Notes: generated from the sequence alone by a model not told the origin. 64,000 nt of DNA from Pollutimonas sp963712655 (GCA_963712655.1 CAVQIT010000006.1:496001-560000), one strand, 5' to 3'. Shown: positions 1-9,419, counted from the first letter of the stretch. A program made the numbers and translations.

Positions 1-1424
1 AGCTCGGCGCTGTTGGCGCCGACGCTCATGCTGGACGCCGCGCTGCCGCCCATGCCGATGCGCATGCCGGGGCCGCCAAGCTGGATCAGCAATGCCCCCG
101 GCGGAATCGGGTCTTTATGAGTGAGCCGGCTGTCGATCGAACCCAGCCCGCCCGCAATCATGATGGGCTTGTGGTAGCCCCAGCGAGTGCCGCCGGCGCT
201 TTGTTCGAAGGTCCGGAAATAGCCCAGCAAATTGGGGCGGCCGAACTCGTTGTTGAACGCCGCGCCGCCGATGGGGCCTTCTATCATGATGTCCAAAGGG
301 CTGGCGATGCGGTCGGGCGAGCCGTGGGCATCGTTCTCCCAGGGCTCAAGCGCATTCTTGAAGCGCAGGTTGGAAACGGTAAAGCCGGTCAGGCCCGCCT
401 TGGGTTTGGAGCCTCGACCGGTGGCTCCTTCGTCGCGGATTTCCCCGCCGGCACCAGTGGCGGCGCCCTGGAAAGGCGCTATCGCGGTGGGGTGATTATG
501 CGTTTCCACCTTCATCAGCGTATGGACTGTAGCCTGATGATGTCCATATGTTGCGGATGACGCTGTTTTCCCCGCATGGAACAGCGTCGCCGGCCCGCCC
601 ACCATGATCGCCGAGTTATCCGAATAAGCGACCACAGTGCCTTCGGGCTGGGCCGCATGGGTGGCGCGTATCATGTCAAACAGCGTATTTTTCTGCTCGA
701 CGCCGTCGACGACCCATTGCGCGTTGAAGATTTTGTGGCGGCAGTGCTCGCTGTTGGCCTGCGCAAACATCATCAGCTCGACGTCGGTAGGATTGCGGCC
801 CAGTTGCGTGAATGCGGCTTCAAGGTATTCCACCTCGTCGTCCGACAGCGCCAGGCCCAAGGCCCGATTGGCTTCGGTCAGGGCGGCCTGGCCCTGGCCG
901 ATGACATCGATGGTCTGTATGGGCTTGCCGGGTAACGACGCGAACAGGGCGGAGCCGTCGAAAGAGGCATCGACAATGGTTTCGGTCATGCGGTCGTGCA
1001 GGCAGCCGGCAATTATTGCAAGTTGCTCGGCGGCTATGGACTTGCTGCCCAGCAGGCCGCGCGCGGGCGTCAGCACATAGCGTATGCCGCGTTCGATGCG
1101 CCGCACCGGACCCAGGCCGCAGTTGTGCGCGATATCGGTGGCTTTGCTGGCCCATGGAGATACGGTGCCCAGCCGCGGCACGACGCGCAAGACCAGTGAA
1201 TTCTTGCTGTCATTGCCGGTATCGGCGGCGACGCCGTAGTCCAGCAGTTGCTCGAGCCGCGCCTGGTCGCCGGTGGACAGCATTGCGTCGGCCCACACAT
1301 AGTGTTCGTAACGGCCGGCGATGTCGGCGATGGGCAAGTCAAGTTCGGCAAACCGTTGCAGCAGTCGCTCGCGACGAAAGGAAGACAGGACCGATGAGCC
1401 AAGAAGATACTGGATAGAATTCAC
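1..1424 (-). CDS. purL: Phosphoribosylformylglycinamidine synthase, N-terminal part (cut by window edge)
   Basis: FGAM synthase makes FGAM from FGAR, glutamine and ATP in purine biosynthesis. About 474 of the usual 1,300 or so residues are visible; the rest lies left of the window. The reading has the N-terminal PurS-like part, then motifs typical of large PurL: SPWASKATDIAHNCGLG, QANSEHCRHKIFNA, KVETHNHPTAIAPFQGAATG, GGEIRDEGATGRG and AFNNEFGRPNLLGYF. The frame is open from 1424 to the edge. The only plausible start after the upstream in-frame TAA is a GTG at 1424, giving VNSIQYLLGSS; no good Shine-Dalgarno sequence precedes it. It lies 119 bases downstream of greB on the same strand and may have its own promoter. 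Confidence 0.95.
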   Translation of the reverse strand, partial: MNSIQYLLGSSVLSSFRRERLLQRFAELDLPIADIAGRYEHYVWADAMLSTGDQARLEQLLDYGVAADTGNDSKNSLVLRVVPRLGTVSPWASKATDIAHNCGLGPVRRIERGIRYVLTPARGLLGSKSIAAEQLAIIAGCLHDRMTETIVDASFDGSALFASLPGKPIQTIDVIGQGQAALTEANRALGLALSDDEVEYLEAAFTQLGRNPTDVELMMFAQANSEHCRHKIFNAQWVVDGVEQKNTLFDMIRATHAAQPEGTVVAYSDNSAIMVGGPATLFHAGKTASSATYGHHQATVHTLMKVETHNHPTAIAPFQGAATGAGGEIRDEGATGRGSKPKAGLTGFTVSNLRFKNALEPWENDAHGSPDRIASPLDIMIEGPIGGAAFNNEFGRPNLLGYFRTFEQSAGGTRWGYHKPIMIAGGLGSIDSRLTHKDPIPPGALLIQLGGPGMRIGMGGSAASSMSVGANSAE

Positions 1425-1543
1425 GATACGACGCAGGCAAAAGGAGGGAAACGCTCCATTTTACCTGCTTGCGGTATCAGGCGGGCGGGCCGCGGTCTTT
1501 TATTGACGCTACGGCATGGGCATGCCCAAATGAACGGGATAAC

Positions 1544-2095
1544 TCAAGGATAGATGACTTCCAGAATATCCAGTTCGTCTATCCCCGCGGGGGTGCGCAA
1601 GGTGACGGTATCGCCCTCGCGCGCCTTGGTCAGCGCACGCGCAACAGGCGAAATCCAGCTGATCTTTCCCAGCAAAGGCTCGGCCTCATCCACCCCGACT
1701 ATCGTCACACGGAACTCCTCGCCGGCCTTGTCCGAATAAACCACGGTCGCGCCGAAAAATATTTGATCCTTATTCGGCTGGGCGGCGGGGTCGACCACCT
1801 CGGCGATTTCCAGCCGCTTGGTCAAAAAACGCATGCGCTTGTCGATTTCGCGCAAACGCTTTTTGCCATATAGATAATCGCCATTTTCGGAGCGGTCGCC
1901 ATTGGACGCCGCCCACGACACGATCTGCACCACCGACGGACGCTCCTGGGTCAGCAAATGCGCCAATTCTTCGCGCAAGCGCTGGTAGCCTGCGGTGGTG
2001 ATGTAATTCTTCGTGCCGGCGGGAAGCTTGACGTTCTCGGGGCCGAGCTCGTCGTCATCATCGTTATCGGATTCTTTTACAAAGGCCTTGTTCAT
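1544..2095 (-). CDS. greB: Transcript cleavage factor GreB
   Basis: GreB enters the RNA polymerase secondary channel and stimulates cleavage of backtracked transcripts. The 183-residue product has an acidic N-terminal extension (ESDNDDDDE), a coiled-coil section carrying the tip sequence NGDRSENGDYLYGKKRL around residues 75-90, and a C-terminal FKBP-like domain with GATVVYSDKAGEEF and the ending DELDILEVIYP. The start MNKAFVKESDN at 2095 is chosen because it lies one base after the stop of rnm; a longer in-frame reading runs upstream through rnm and is not protein-like. GreB rather than GreA is favoured by the KNYIT start and the length. Translation is probably coupled to rnm. Confidence 0.93.
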   Translation of the reverse strand: MNKAFVKESDNDDDDELGPENVKLPAGTKNYITTAGYQRLREELAHLLTQERPSVVQIVSWAASNGDRSENGDYLYGKKRLREIDKRMRFLTKRLEIAEVVDPAAQPNKDQIFFGATVVYSDKAGEEFRVTIVGVDEAEPLLGKISWISPVARALTKAREGDTVTLRTPAGIDELDILEVIYP

Positions 2096-2096
2096 A

Positions 2097-2933
2097 TCAA
2101 ATCCAATCGTGCCAAACAGGCTTGAGATCGGCCGGCAAGGGCGGCAGATCGCCCAAGTCCACCTTGGCTTCCTTGGGGCTGTGAAAATCGGAGCCGCAAG
2201 ACGCCATGAATCCATAACGCCGGGCCACCCCGGCATATTCCACATATTGATCCGGCGTATGGCTGCCGGTAATGACTTCAATGGCCGCGCCGCCCAGCTC
2301 TTTGAACCGCTCGAACAAAGCATCGAGTTGCAAGGGCGAATACTTGTAGCGGCCTGGATGCGCAATCGCCGCGCGGCCGCCGGCGCCTAGTATCCAGCCC
2401 ACCGCCTGGTCGAGAGACGGCCATTGAATGGCAACGTTGCCGGGCTTGCCGTCGCCCAGGTATTTATCGAAAACCGCTTGCATGCTCTTGCAGTAACCCT
2501 GCTCGACCAGGAAGCGGGCAAAATGCGTGCGGCTGATCAAGGACGGATTGGCCGCATAGCGCAATGCGCCTTCGTAGGCGCCGGGCACACCCAGGCCCGC
2601 CAACTTGTCGGCCATATCGCGCGCGCGCACGGAACGCCCGGAGCGTATGCCCTCCAGGCCGGCGCCCAATCCCGCATCCAGCTCGTCGACGTTCAAACCA
2701 AGCACATGCACCGTCTGCCCGCACCAGGTAACCGAGATTTCGACCCCGGGAACAAACAGCATGCCCATGGCCTTGGCCGCGCCCCGCCCTTCGGCCACGC
2801 CGGAGAGTTCGTCGTGGTCGGTCAGCGCCCACAACTGCACGCCATTGGCGTGCGCGCGCGCGGCAAGTTCGGCCGGAGCCAGGACACCGTCGGAAACGGT
2901 GGAATGGGAATGCAAGTCGACGTTAATATGCAC
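2097..2933 (-). CDS. rnm: PHP-domain phosphoesterase, RNase AM / nucleoside 3',5'-bisphosphate phosphatase (YciV/TrpH family)
   Basis: The 278-residue protein begins MHINVDLHSHSTVSDG, the metal-binding HxH motif of PHP domains, followed by ALTDHDELSG (residues 37-46), VPGVEISVTW, IAHPGRYKY and CGSDFHSP near the C-terminus. All canonical PHP metal ligands are present. Characterised relatives remove 3'-phosphate from pAp-type nucleotides and trim RNA 5' ends (RNase AM, 5S and 23S maturation in E. coli). It sits between the alpha/beta hydrolase gene and greB, with one base between its stop and the greB start, so the two are very likely cotranscribed. Symbol rnm follows the E. coli name; trpH and yciV are older names. 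Confidence 0.87.
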   Translation of the reverse strand: MHINVDLHSHSTVSDGVLAPAELAARAHANGVQLWALTDHDELSGVAEGRGAAKAMGMLFVPGVEISVTWCGQTVHVLGLNVDELDAGLGAGLEGIRSGRSVRARDMADKLAGLGVPGAYEGALRYAANPSLISRTHFARFLVEQGYCKSMQAVFDKYLGDGKPGNVAIQWPSLDQAVGWILGAGGRAAIAHPGRYKYSPLQLDALFERFKELGGAAIEVITGSHTPDQYVEYAGVARRYGFMASCGSDFHSPKEAKVDLGDLPPLPADLKPVWHDWI

Positions 2934-3035
2934 GCTTTCTGATATGTGTTTTAAGACTAATAGGACACCTTGCGGACAGGCCGGATCGGTGCCGCGGTGT
3001 GTAATCCGGCAACACGTAAAGCAAGTGTACGCCGT

Positions 3036-3986
3036 TTATTTTGCCAGCAGAAACCGCGCCACGGTATCTATTTGATCATCGCTGCGAAAGGTGGGCGCAT
3101 GGCCAACCTCGGGCACCGCATATAGCTGGGCCTGGCTATTCCTGGCCAGCATTTCCTCGGCGGTTTCGGGAGTCAGCAAATCGGATTTTTCGCCGCGCAC
3201 AATCAGTATGGGCGATGCCATCCTTTCATAGGCCGCCCATAAAATGGCTTCGGAAGCCTGGACATTGGCTTCGGATTGTTCCGCGAACGGCTGGGCAATG
3301 CGCAAATCGTAATGCTTGACCCAATGATCGCCCTGCCGGGTGAACACATGGCGGGTGAGATCTTCCCAGCCCGCCTGATCGTGGGCGCCGAATCCGGCGG
3401 ACACCGACCGCACATAATCGACGGCCTGCGCAAACGTATCGAATTGCATGGGCTGCCCCACGTATTCGGAAATACGGGTAAGGCCGGCAAAGTTGAGCTT
3501 GGGGCCGATATCGTTCAATACGACCTTGCCCAGCGCCAGCGTTTGATCCTCGGGCAAGCCGCAAGCGCCCCGATTGGGCCTGACAAGCGCGGAGGTAGCC
3601 AGCGTGCCCGCCAGCCCCAGGGCTATCAACCCGCCCAGCGAAGTACCCAGCCAGTCAAGCTGGGTCGGCCGAAGCCGCGCGATAAGAGTGAGCATATCGG
3701 CCATGTATTGCGGCACGACATAGCAGGCCGCGTTGATCAGCCAGTCGGACTGGCCGCGCCCCGCCAGGTCTGGACAGACGACCCGGTACTGCCCGGCCAG
3801 CCGCCTGGCCAGATGATCGAAGTCCCGGCCGGTGCGGGTCAGTCCATGCACGCAGATCAACACCCGGTCGTTGGCGGGATCGCCCCATTCCCAATAAGCC
3901 ATGCGATGCGTGCCCGCCGGGCTGGCGCACATGACGTAGTCGAGCCTGGGTTGAAGTTGGTCGTTGTGCATATGGGATTCGGCCAT
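3036..3986 (-). CDS. Alpha/beta hydrolase
   Basis: The 316-residue product has the alpha/beta hydrolase fold pattern: VLICVHGLTRTGRDFDHLA (oxyanion strand and HG motif), then VCPDLAGRGQSDW, the nucleophile elbow GTSLGG, a lid region, RGEKSDLLTPE with the acidic residue, and VPEVGHAPTF with the catalytic histidine. No secretion signal is seen, so it should be cytosolic. The substrate cannot be told; carboxylesterase or small-ester hydrolase is typical. The start at 3986 (MAESHMHND) is preferred over the longer reading, whose first 32 residues look untranslated; the Met at 3971 is an alternative. It lies about 100 bases upstream of rnm on the same strand. Confidence 0.85.
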   Translation of the reverse strand: MAESHMHNDQLQPRLDYVMCASPAGTHRMAYWEWGDPANDRVLICVHGLTRTGRDFDHLARRLAGQYRVVCPDLAGRGQSDWLINAACYVVPQYMADMLTLIARLRPTQLDWLGTSLGGLIALGLAGTLATSALVRPNRGACGLPEDQTLALGKVVLNDIGPKLNFAGLTRISEYVGQPMQFDTFAQAVDYVRSVSAGFGAHDQAGWEDLTRHVFTRQGDHWVKHYDLRIAQPFAEQSEANVQASEAILWAAYERMASPILIVRGEKSDLLTPETAEEMLARNSQAQLYAVPEVGHAPTFRSDDQIDTVARFLLAK

Positions 3987-4034
3987 GGAGCGCTCACAGC
4001 AAAGAGGAGCTAGATTGTAGCGTAGGCCGCCGGC

Positions 4035-4077
4035 GCGGGGCGGATAGGCGCACGCGGGCTTGCGCAATCCGCCCCGC
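4035..4077 (-). terminator. GC-rich hairpin after the bkd operon
   Basis: A perfect 11-base inverted repeat, GCGGGGCGGAT at 4035-4045 and ATCCGCCCCGC at 4067-4077, lies between the lpdV stop and the next gene. It could act as a terminator or transcript-end stabiliser. No T-run follows, so a simple intrinsic terminator is not certain. Confidence 0.5.
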
Positions 4078-4096
4078 CGCATTTGGCCGGCCGCCC

Positions 4097-5499
4097 TTAA
4101 ATATGCAGGGCATGCCCCAAGGCCCGCAGAGCCGCCTCTTGTATGGCTTCGCCTAAAGAGGGATGAGCATGGATGGTGCCCGCCACATCCTCAAGGCGCG
4201 CTCCCATTTCTAGCGACTGCGAAAAGGCGGCGCTTAGTTCCGAAACGCCCCGGCCCACGGCCTGCCAGCCCACGATCAGATGATTATCGCGGCGCGCCAC
4301 GACCCGTACAAAGCCCTCGTCCGACTCCAGCGTCATGGCGCGGCCGTTGGCCGCGAACGGGAAGATCGCGCTGACACAATCCAGGCCGGCGCTTTCGGCC
4401 TGGTCCGGCGACAGGCCGCACACCACAATTTCAGGATCGGTAAAACATACGGCGGGGATCGCCGCGGGAACGAAGCGGCGCTGCCTGCCCGCAATGATTT
4501 CCGCCACCATTTCGCCCTGGGCCATGGCGCGATGCGCCAGCATGGGTTCTCCGGCGACATCGCCGATGGCCCATACATTGCGCATGGACGTGCGGCATTG
4601 GTCATCGATGCGCAGCGCCGATCCGTCCATGTCCAGCATCAGCGACTCCAGCCCGAACCCCGCCGTGCAGGCTCGCCGGCCCACCGCGACCAGAACCTGA
4701 TCGACCGGCAGTTCGGTTTCATTGCCTGCCCCTGCGCATTCTTCACGCGCAAGGCATCGCCCTTTTCGTTCATGCCCAGAACGCGGCAAGACAAATGCAG
4801 CGAAACGCCAAGTTTCTTCAAGGCGGCCGTCACCGGCCTGGCCAGTTCGGCGTCATAAGCGGGCAAGATGCGATCCTGGGCTTCGACCAGGCTTACCTCG
4901 ACGCCTAGCCTGCTGTAGGCCATGCCAAGTTCAAGTCCGATATAGCCCGCGCCCACCACGGCCAGCCGTTGCGGCAACGCCGCCGGCGACAGGGCTTGGG
5001 TGGACGAAACTACCGGCCCGCCAAATGGCATGAAAGGCAATTCGACCGGCTGCGAACCCGTGGCCAGCAACAGATGCTCGCAGGCAATGCGAACGACGCC
5101 GCCCTCGCCGTCCTGCCGCGCCACGTCAACGGTTTTTCCGTCGATAATAGTTGCCCAACCCTTTACAATCTGGACCCCGTTCTTCTTGAGCAAGGCCGCA
5201 ACGCCGCCGGTAAGACGGCCGACAATGCCGTCTTTCCAGGCGACCGTCGCGGCAATATCGATGCGGGGCGAATTCGCATGTATGCCTAGCGGCGATTCGG
5301 TGCCATATTGGGCCAGCTTGTGGAATTCCTGGGCGGCATGGATCAATGCCTTGGAAGGAATGCAGCCGATATTCAGGCAAGTTCCGCCAACCGCTACGCC
5401 TTCGACCAGCGTGGTGGAGATGCCCAACTGCGCGGCACGGATGGCGGCCACATAGCCACCCGGCCCGCCGCCGATGACCAACAATGTGCACGATTGCAT
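4097..5499 (-). pseudogene. lpdV: Dihydrolipoyl dehydrogenase (E3), single-base frameshift
   Basis: E3 reoxidises the dihydrolipoyl group of E2 with FAD and NAD+. The first frame (5499 down to about 4732) has the FAD-binding VIGGGPGGYVAAIRAA, the redox disulfide GGTCLNIGCIPSK and the NAD-binding VVGAGYIGLELG. The reading then moves one frame and continues with LPVDQVLVAVGRR, WAIGDVAGEPMLAHRA and the catalytic AGTIHAHPSLGEA, ending at 4097. Adding one C to the CCCC run at 4729-4732 restores a protein of about 467 residues, the usual length. All catalytic residues survive, so this is either a recent mutation or a sequencing slip. It is the last gene of the bkd operon, 9 bases after bkdB. Confidence 0.9.
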
Positions 5500-5508
5500 A
5501 AGGCCCTC

Positions 5509-6876
5509 TTATTCCACGAACAGCATGGCCGGGCATTCAAGATACCCCCGGATACGCTGTATGAACTGGGCCGCATGCATGCCATCGACTACCCGATGAT
5601 CGAACGACGACGACAAGTTCATGATTTTGCGCGCCACCACGGCGCCATCCAGAATGACCGGACGCTCGACAATGCGGTTGACGCCGACGATGGCGACTTC
5701 GGGATGATTGATGACAGGTGTGGAAACAATGCCGCCCAATGAACCCAGACTGGTCAGGGTAATGGTTGAACCGGTCAGCTCGTCGCGAGCCGCGCTGCCG
5801 TCGCGGGCCGCCCGGGCAAGCCGCGCGATTTCGGCCGAGCACGACCACAGGTCGAGCGCTTCGGCGTGACGCATCACCGGAACCATCAAGCCCGCATCGG
5901 TCTGGGCGGCAATGCCCAGATGGACGGCCCCGTAGCGGGTTACCACGCCCTTCTCATCGTCGAAGCGCGCATTGATCTGCGGAAACTCGCGCAAGGCCAG
6001 CACCATGGCCCGGGCCAGGAAAGGCAGGACGGCAAGCTTGCCCCGCTCGCTTCCCCATTGCGTATTCAAACGCAAGCGCAAGGCTTCCAGTTCCGTGACA
6101 TCGATTTCCTCGACGTAAGTAAAGTGCGGGATGCGGCGCTTGGACTCCTGCATTTTTTGCGCGATTTTGCGCCGCAGCCCGATAACGGGAACTTGTTGCT
6201 CGTGATCGCGCGGGGCGTAGGCAGCGCTGCGGCCAGGGCCCGCCGCCCGATCGCCGCGCGCCAAATAAGCATCCAGGTCGTTATGGGAAATACGCCCGGC
6301 CGGATCGGTGCCCGCCACATATTGCAGTTCAATGCCAAGGTCCCAGGCACGCTTGCGCACAGCCGGCGAAGCCAGCGGCTTGCCGCCGGCCGGACGCGCC
6401 GCGCCGGCCACGGAACCGAGGCTCGCCTTGCCCTGGCCTGGCTCAAGCAGCGGGCCGGACGCGGCGCGCGCTTGAACGGCGTCTGGCGGTTTGCCTGGCA
6501 AGCCGGACTCCGAAGAAGCCGGGACCGGCGTTTGAGCGGCAACCGAGGTGGCCGCCGGCGTGGCGGGCGCGCTGGCGACGGCGGTAGCAGGCGCCGGACG
6601 CGCCGAAACCGGCGCAGCGCCCTCATTGCCCGCCCCTTCGACCTCCAGGCGTATCAACTCAGATCCCACAGCCATCACTTCGCCCACGGCGCCGCCCAGC
6701 GATACAACCTTGCCGTGCACGGGAGACGGCACCTGGACGGTGGCCTTGTCGGTCATCACATCCGCCAGAAGCTGGTCCTCGACCACGCTATCGCCCGGCC
6801 CCACGTGCCATTCCACAAGCTCGACCTCGGCAATCCCTTCGCCGATGTCCGGCATTTTTATAATGTGCGTACCCAT
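5509..6876 (-). CDS. bkdB: Branched-chain 2-oxoacid dehydrogenase E2, dihydrolipoyl acyltransferase
   Basis: E2 carries the acyl group from E1 to CoA and forms the core of the complex. The 455-residue protein has one lipoyl domain with the lipoylated lysine in MTDKATVQVP (Lys44), a long Ala/Pro-rich linker (about 85-165), a peripheral subunit-binding domain (ASPAVRKRAWDLGIELQYV... ISHNDLDAYL) and a catalytic domain with the active-site sequence DHRVVDGMHAAQF near the C-terminus. Its ATG directly follows the bkdA2 stop (TAAATG), indicating translational coupling. Order and architecture match the Pseudomonas bkd operon better than pyruvate or acetoin dehydrogenase E2. Confidence 0.92.
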   Translation of the reverse strand: MGTHIIKMPDIGEGIAEVELVEWHVGPGDSVVEDQLLADVMTDKATVQVPSPVHGKVVSLGGAVGEVMAVGSELIRLEVEGAGNEGAAPVSARPAPATAVASAPATPAATSVAAQTPVPASSESGLPGKPPDAVQARAASGPLLEPGQGKASLGSVAGAARPAGGKPLASPAVRKRAWDLGIELQYVAGTDPAGRISHNDLDAYLARGDRAAGPGRSAAYAPRDHEQQVPVIGLRRKIAQKMQESKRRIPHFTYVEEIDVTELEALRLRLNTQWGSERGKLAVLPFLARAMVLALREFPQINARFDDEKGVVTRYGAVHLGIAAQTDAGLMVPVMRHAEALDLWSCSAEIARLARAARDGSAARDELTGSTITLTSLGSLGGIVSTPVINHPEVAIVGVNRIVERPVILDGAVVARKIMNLSSSFDHRVVDGMHAAQFIQRIRGYLECPAMLFVE

Positions 6877-7923
6877 TTACGATGCCCCCCGCATTACAGA
6901 ACGATAGGCGTCGGCGACCCGCTTCGGACCTGGAAAATACGCCCATTCGTGAGCATGCGGATAAGGCGTATCCCATCCAGCGACCCGTTCTATGGGCGCT
7001 TCCAGGTGATAAAAACAATGCTCCTGGATCAGCGCCGTCAGTTCGGCTCCGAAACCGCTGGTTTGCGTGGCTTCGTGCAAGACGACGCAGCGCCCGGTTT
7101 TCTTGACCGAGGCCACGATAGTGTCGAGATCGAGCGGCCACAAACTGCGCAAATCGATGATTTCGGCATCGACGCCGGATTCCCGGGCGGCGACATCGGC
7201 CACGAAAACCATGGTGCCGTAGGTTAAAACGGTAAGGTCGGCGCCGGCCCGGAATACGGAAGCCGATTCCAGCGGCACGGTGTAATAGCCTTCGGGAACA
7301 TTGCCCAAGGGGTGCTTGGACCAGGGCACGACGGGCTGATCGTGGTGGCCGTCGAATGGGCCGTTATACAAGCGCTTGGGTTCAAGAAAAATAACCGGAT
7401 CGTCGGATTCGATAGAGGCGATCAGCAAGCCCTTGGCATCGTAGGGGTTGGACGGCATGACCGTGCGTAAGCCGCTGACATGCGTAAACAGGGCCTCGGG
7501 ACTTTGGCTGTGCGTTTGGCCGCCGTAAATACCACCGCCGCAAGGCATGCGTATGGTCAGCGGCGCAATGAAATCGCCGCCGGACCGGTAGCGCAGGCGC
7601 GCGGCTTCCGACACGATCTGGTCGGTTGCCGGATAAAAATAATCGGCGAACTGGATTTCCACCACGGGGCGCAAACCGTAGGCGCCCATGCCCACGGCGG
7701 CGCCGACGATGCCGCCTTCGGATATGGGCGCGTCGAACACGCGGTTGCGGCCGTACTTGGCCTGCAGCCCTTCGGTGCAGCGGAACACGCCGCCGAAATA
7801 GCCGACATCCTGTCCGAAAACGACGACGTTATCGTCACGCTCGAGCATGACATCCATGGCCGATCTTAAGGCCTGGATCATGGTCATGGCACGGGTTTCC
7901 TGCCCGAGAGTCGTGTCGTCCAT
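6877..7923 (-). CDS. bkdA2: Branched-chain 2-oxoacid dehydrogenase E1 beta subunit
   Basis: E1 beta pairs with E1 alpha to bind thiamine diphosphate and decarboxylate 2-oxoisovalerate and related acids. Family hallmarks are TMIQALRSAMDVMLERDDNVVVFGQDVG, the pyrimidine-binding GFGAEL region, PISEGGIVGAAVGMGAYGLRPV, and the C-terminal transketolase part with VVLHEATQTSGFGAELTA. The start MDDTTLGQ at 7923 gives 348 residues and lies two bases after the bkdA1 stop; a longer in-frame start at 7965 would overlap bkdA1 and is less likely. Length agrees with P. putida BkdA2. Confidence 0.92.
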   Translation of the reverse strand: MDDTTLGQETRAMTMIQALRSAMDVMLERDDNVVVFGQDVGYFGGVFRCTEGLQAKYGRNRVFDAPISEGGIVGAAVGMGAYGLRPVVEIQFADYFYPATDQIVSEAARLRYRSGGDFIAPLTIRMPCGGGIYGGQTHSQSPEALFTHVSGLRTVMPSNPYDAKGLLIASIESDDPVIFLEPKRLYNGPFDGHHDQPVVPWSKHPLGNVPEGYYTVPLESASVFRAGADLTVLTYGTMVFVADVAARESGVDAEIIDLRSLWPLDLDTIVASVKKTGRCVVLHEATQTSGFGAELTALIQEHCFYHLEAPIERVAGWDTPYPHAHEWAYFPGPKRVADAYRSVMRGAS

Positions 7924-7925
7924 GC

Positions 7926-9158
7926 CTACACCCCCAATTGCTGGCGCTGGCAGCGCAAGTGCCAAGGCATTTCTTTGTAGACATCCTCGAACATCGTGGC
8001 GACGCTAGAGGTTTGCCCGGTAGCCAGCGTGCCGTGGCTTTCGGCCTGTTTCTGGGCGGCAATGACCTGCGCTTCGTATTCCTTCTGGGTGCGGTGGTGC
8101 TCTTCTTCGGACCAGGCGCCGATGCCGATAAGATGCCGTTTCAGGCGATCGATGGGATCGCCCAGGGGGAAGCGCGCCCAGTCGTCGGCGGGCCGGTACT
8201 TGGAGGGATCGTCGGAAGTGGAATGCGGGCCGGCGCGATAAGTAACCCATTCGATCAAGGTAGGCCCCAGGTTGCCGCGAGCGCGCTCGACAGCCCATTG
8301 CGAAGCGGCGTATATCGCCAGGAAATCGTTGCCATCGACCCGCAGGGATGCAATGCCGCTACCCACGCCACGCGCGGCGAAGGTGGTGCTTTCACCGCCC
8401 GCCAGCGCCTGGAAGGACGATATGGCCCACTGGTTGTTGATGACGTTCAGTATGACCGGCGCCTGGTATACGTGGGCAAAGGTCAGCGCGGTCTGGAAAT
8501 CGGCCGCGGCGGTTGCGCCATCGCCTATCCAGGCCGACGCGATTTTTGTATCGCCCTTGATGGCCGACGCCATGGCCCAGCCCACCGCCTGAACAAATTG
8601 GGTCGCCAGGTTGCCGGAAATGGAAAAGAAACCGGCATCGCGCACGGAGTACATGACGGGCAACTGCCGGCCTTTGAGATGATCGCGGTCATTGGAGAAC
8701 AACTGGCACATCATGTCGAACAGCGGGACATCCTGGGCGATCAGCAAGTTCTGCTGGCGATATGACGGGAAACACATGTCGCCCTTGGACAGCGCCATCA
8801 CCTGCGCCGTGCCTATGGCTTCTTCGCCCAGGCTTTGCATATAGAACGACATTTTTTTCTGGCGCTGCGCAATCAGCATGCGGGCATCGAAAATGCGCGT
8901 CTTGATCATGGACTGCAAGCCTTTGCGCAATATTTGCGGATCAATCGCCTGCGCCCAGGGCCCTACGGCATTGCCGTCGTCATCGAGAACGCGCACCAGG
9001 GTGTAGGCCATGTCGGTGGTGTCGACGGCTGGCGTATCAACAGGAGGTTTGCGCGCCGCACCGGCTCGAGCCAGGCGCAGATAAGAAAAATCGGTAGCGT
9101 GGCCGGGACGCCCGGAGGGCTCGGGCACATGCAACTGCAGTGGAGTAAGTTGTCTCAT
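7926..9158 (-). CDS. bkdA1: Branched-chain 2-oxoacid dehydrogenase E1 alpha subunit
   Basis: The 410-residue protein equals the length of P. putida BkdA1 and has the long N-terminal extension of that family. Diagnostic sequences are SFYMQSLGEEAIGTAQVMAL, the thiamine-diphosphate motif GDGATAAADFQTALTFAHVYQAPVILNVINNQWAIS split around residues 215-250, and the phosphorylation-loop-like TYRAGPHSTSDDPSKYR. It opens the operon bkdA1-bkdA2-bkdB-lpdV for catabolism of valine, leucine and isoleucine keto acids. The 5' flank is a 524-base gap before a MocR gene. No bkdR-type Lrp gene is in view. Confidence 0.93.
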   Translation of the reverse strand: MRQLTPLQLHVPEPSGRPGHATDFSYLRLARAGAARKPPVDTPAVDTTDMAYTLVRVLDDDGNAVGPWAQAIDPQILRKGLQSMIKTRIFDARMLIAQRQKKMSFYMQSLGEEAIGTAQVMALSKGDMCFPSYRQQNLLIAQDVPLFDMMCQLFSNDRDHLKGRQLPVMYSVRDAGFFSISGNLATQFVQAVGWAMASAIKGDTKIASAWIGDGATAAADFQTALTFAHVYQAPVILNVINNQWAISSFQALAGGESTTFAARGVGSGIASLRVDGNDFLAIYAASQWAVERARGNLGPTLIEWVTYRAGPHSTSDDPSKYRPADDWARFPLGDPIDRLKRHLIGIGAWSEEEHHRTQKEYEAQVIAAQKQAESHGTLATGQTSSVATMFEDVYKEMPWHLRCQRQQLGV

Positions 9159-9197
9159 GTTTGCTTTAAGAAAATGTCTTGTGGAATTTTCGAACCG

Positions 9198-9419
9198 CTA
9201 TGTCTTTTTTACACCGTCTTGTGGACAGCAGATTCCATCATCGCCGATTCGCCATGAATGCGCAAGCGTGGCCGCGAGGGCTTGTTCCTGGCGCTGACGG
9301 CCCTGCCAATACCGGGCGCAAATTGCCGCACGCCGTGCGGCCAGATTGCCTATCACAGTGCCGACAGACACGCCCAGCGCCGTGCCAACCGAAATACCGG
9401 TCAGGATAATGTCAAGCAA
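9198..9419 (-). CDS. Possible small membrane peptide, unrecognised
   Basis: A 73-codon reading with a TTG start and the N-terminal hydrophobic, glycine-rich stretch ISVGTALGVSVGTVIGNLAA, then a basic tail. The start is weak, no Shine-Dalgarno sequence is clear, and part of the reading (ARYWQGR) falls in DNA similar to the end of comEC. It may not be a gene. The remaining gap up to 9682 holds nothing else that I recognise. Confidence 0.22.
   Translation of the reverse strand: MLDIILTGISVGTALGVSVGTVIGNLAARRAAICARYWQGRQRQEQALAATLAHSWRIGDDGICCPQDGVKKT

Noticed and set aside
4729..4732. Programmed frameshift in lpdV
   Set aside because: No slippery heptamer with downstream structure, and E3 genes are not known to use recoding.
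4097..9158. Acetoin or pyruvate dehydrogenase operon
   Set aside because: E1 alpha length and N-terminus, and the separate alpha and beta genes in this order, match the bkd operon; no acoX-type gene is present.
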